Part shown: positions 5,298-5,745 of the stretch, piece after piece
Numbering within the stretch: the stretch's first letter is position 1
Layout: each line of letters begins with the position of its first letter
From: Parcubacteria group bacterium CG11_big_fil_rev_8_21_14_0_20_41_14
GTDB taxonomy: Bacteria > Patescibacteriota > Patescibacteriia > UBA2169
Direction: 5' to 3'
Assembly (NCBI GenBank): GCA_002787075.1
Contig: PCVT01000140.1
Span: 1-5,745 of the forward strand
DNA length: 5,745 bases
The notes under the pieces: generated by a model
What the model saw: the letters and a program-made list of their open reading frames with translations, nothing else
What the model was told of the DNA's origin: nothing
Database searches by the model: none
Program-made: the position numbers and the translations under genes

Positions 5298-5352
5298 AGC
5301 TTTAAAAGGCTATTTGTTTCCTCAGGACACCGAAATTATTCGGTGTCTTTTT
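5298..5352 (+). ncRNA. Candidate short RNA or attenuated leader
   Basis: From the predicted start, the RNA would be about 55 nt. A 5' hairpin (5297-5302 with 5307-5312, 4-base loop) is followed by a 13-base linker and then the strong terminator at 5326-5352. It could be a free small RNA, or a leader whose terminator is sometimes bypassed to express the 3D-domain gene. I could not find a clear antiterminator pairing or a known riboswitch motif. Confidence 0.3.
5326..5352 (+). terminator. Intrinsic terminator upstream of the 3D-domain gene
   Basis: GACACCGAA (5326-5334) pairs perfectly with TTCGGTGTC (5339-5347) around a 4-base ATTA loop, followed by T5 (5348-5352). This is a strong rho-independent terminator. 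It ends either the ruvB message or the transcript from the promoter at 5263-5291. Confidence 0.88.
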
Positions 5353-5383
5353 GCGTTTAAACCCCTATTTGGGATTTAAACGC
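5353..5383. repeat. Inverted repeat immediately after the terminator
   Basis: GCGTTTAAA (5353-5361) is the exact reverse complement of TTTAAACGC (5375-5383). After one mismatch, CCC (5363-5365) pairs with GGG (5371-5373) around TATTT. It abuts the preceding terminator without a gap and ends three bases before the likely start codon. It could be an operator or a translation-controlling hairpin. It lacks a T run, so it is not a terminator. Confidence 0.6.
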
Positions 5384-5386
5384 GAT

Positions 5387-5745
5387 ATGATACTTACGAA
5401 TAGACAATTAAAATATCTCAAAAGGTGGCTTATGGTTGCTGTTTTTTCGTTATGTTTTAATTTAGTGCTCACCCAGGTCTCTTTGGCAGCTAATGAAAAC
5501 TGGCAGGCCTTGGCAAATGGGGAAAATAAGCCGTTTGAAACCAATATTTTACAGCCAGAACCAGCAGTTGATTCATATCAAATGGTGATATCGCGTCAAG
5601 AGCGTTTGTACGCGCCAGAAGAATTAGTGCAAGAACAAGAATCATTCCTGCCTTTAGAAGGCGAGCCATCAGTAATATCTGAACATTGGATTACAGTAAC
5701 AGCGTATTCATCTGAGCCGCGCCAGACCGATGACTCGCCGTTCAC
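5387..5745 (+). CDS. Secreted 3D-domain protein, 5' part only (runs off the window)
   Basis: The frame is open from the ATG at 5387 to the end of the window (119 codons plus two bases). The first ~15 residues are basic (R6, K9, K12, R13), followed by a hydrophobic stretch and VSLAA-NE, a plausible signal-peptidase site near residue 35. A Glu/Gln/Pro-rich linker follows. The last visible residues, ITVTAYSSEPRQTDDSPF, match the start of the 3D domain, a double-psi barrel found in wall-acting proteins related to RlpA and MltA. The Thr-Asp-Asp is part of the expected aspartate set; the rest is beyond the window. An internal ATG at 5432 has a good Shine-Dalgarno-like AGGTGG six bases upstream but would drop the basic signal-peptide region, so 5387 is preferred. 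The likely role is peptidoglycan remodelling outside the membrane. Confidence 0.8.
   Translation, partial: MILTNRQLKYLKRWLMVAVFSLCFNLVLTQVSLAANENWQALANGENKPFETNILQPEPAVDSYQMVISRQERLYAPEELVQEQESFLPLEGEPSVISEHWITVTAYSSEPRQTDDSPF

Overview
The window looks like a stretch of a Candidate Phyla Radiation (Patescibacteria, probably Parcubacteria-type) chromosome. This is inferred from gene content and style, not from a search. The genes are short and tightly packed, base composition is moderately AT-rich, and Shine-Dalgarno sequences are absent or very weak in front of nearly every gene. The set Hsp20, VanW-type wall protein, long NIF3 variant, RuvB and secreted 3D-domain protein is one I associate with that group. 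TGA is used as an ordinary stop (NIF3 and RuvB genes), so the recoded lineages that read TGA as glycine are unlikely. All protein genes run on the + strand.

Layout. Positions 1-52 are the tail of an upstream unit ending in a terminator-like hairpin. A near-consensus promoter (58-86) drives tRNA-Glu(UUC) at 109-183, which ends in its own terminator (184-218). The hsp20 promoter overlaps that terminator. It starts a three-gene operon: hsp20 (257-751), a 67-residue unknown protein (754-957) and a 632-residue membrane-anchored VanW/G5-type wall protein (968-2866). The 228-base gap that follows (2867-3094) is the most unusual part. It holds a perfect 23-bp inverted repeat around 71 bases, a second overlapping helix, and two back-to-back promoters whose -35 boxes share one palindrome. 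The leftward promoter would make a structured RNA of about 147 nt ending in a U6 tract. The rightward one would drive the NIF3-family gene (3095-4087), which ends in a strong terminator.

ruvB (4144-5202) encodes the Holliday-junction branch-migration motor. Its last 22 codons lie inside a palindromic repeat of about 117 bp (5134-5250), so the normal C-terminus has been replaced or extended by repeat-derived sequence. The gap up to the last gene has a good promoter (5263-5291), a small hairpin, a textbook terminator (5326-5352) and another hairpin (5353-5383). Together they could make a short RNA or act as an attenuated leader. The window ends inside a secreted 3D-domain (RlpA/MltA-like barrel) protein, 5387 to the edge.

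Functionally the genes are housekeeping: translation (tRNA-Glu), protein quality control (Hsp20), envelope (VanW and 3D proteins) and DNA repair (RuvB). The novelty is in the intergenic structures and the repeat-derived RuvB tail, not in a multigene system. I see no CRISPR array, transposase, phage gene or defence cassette.
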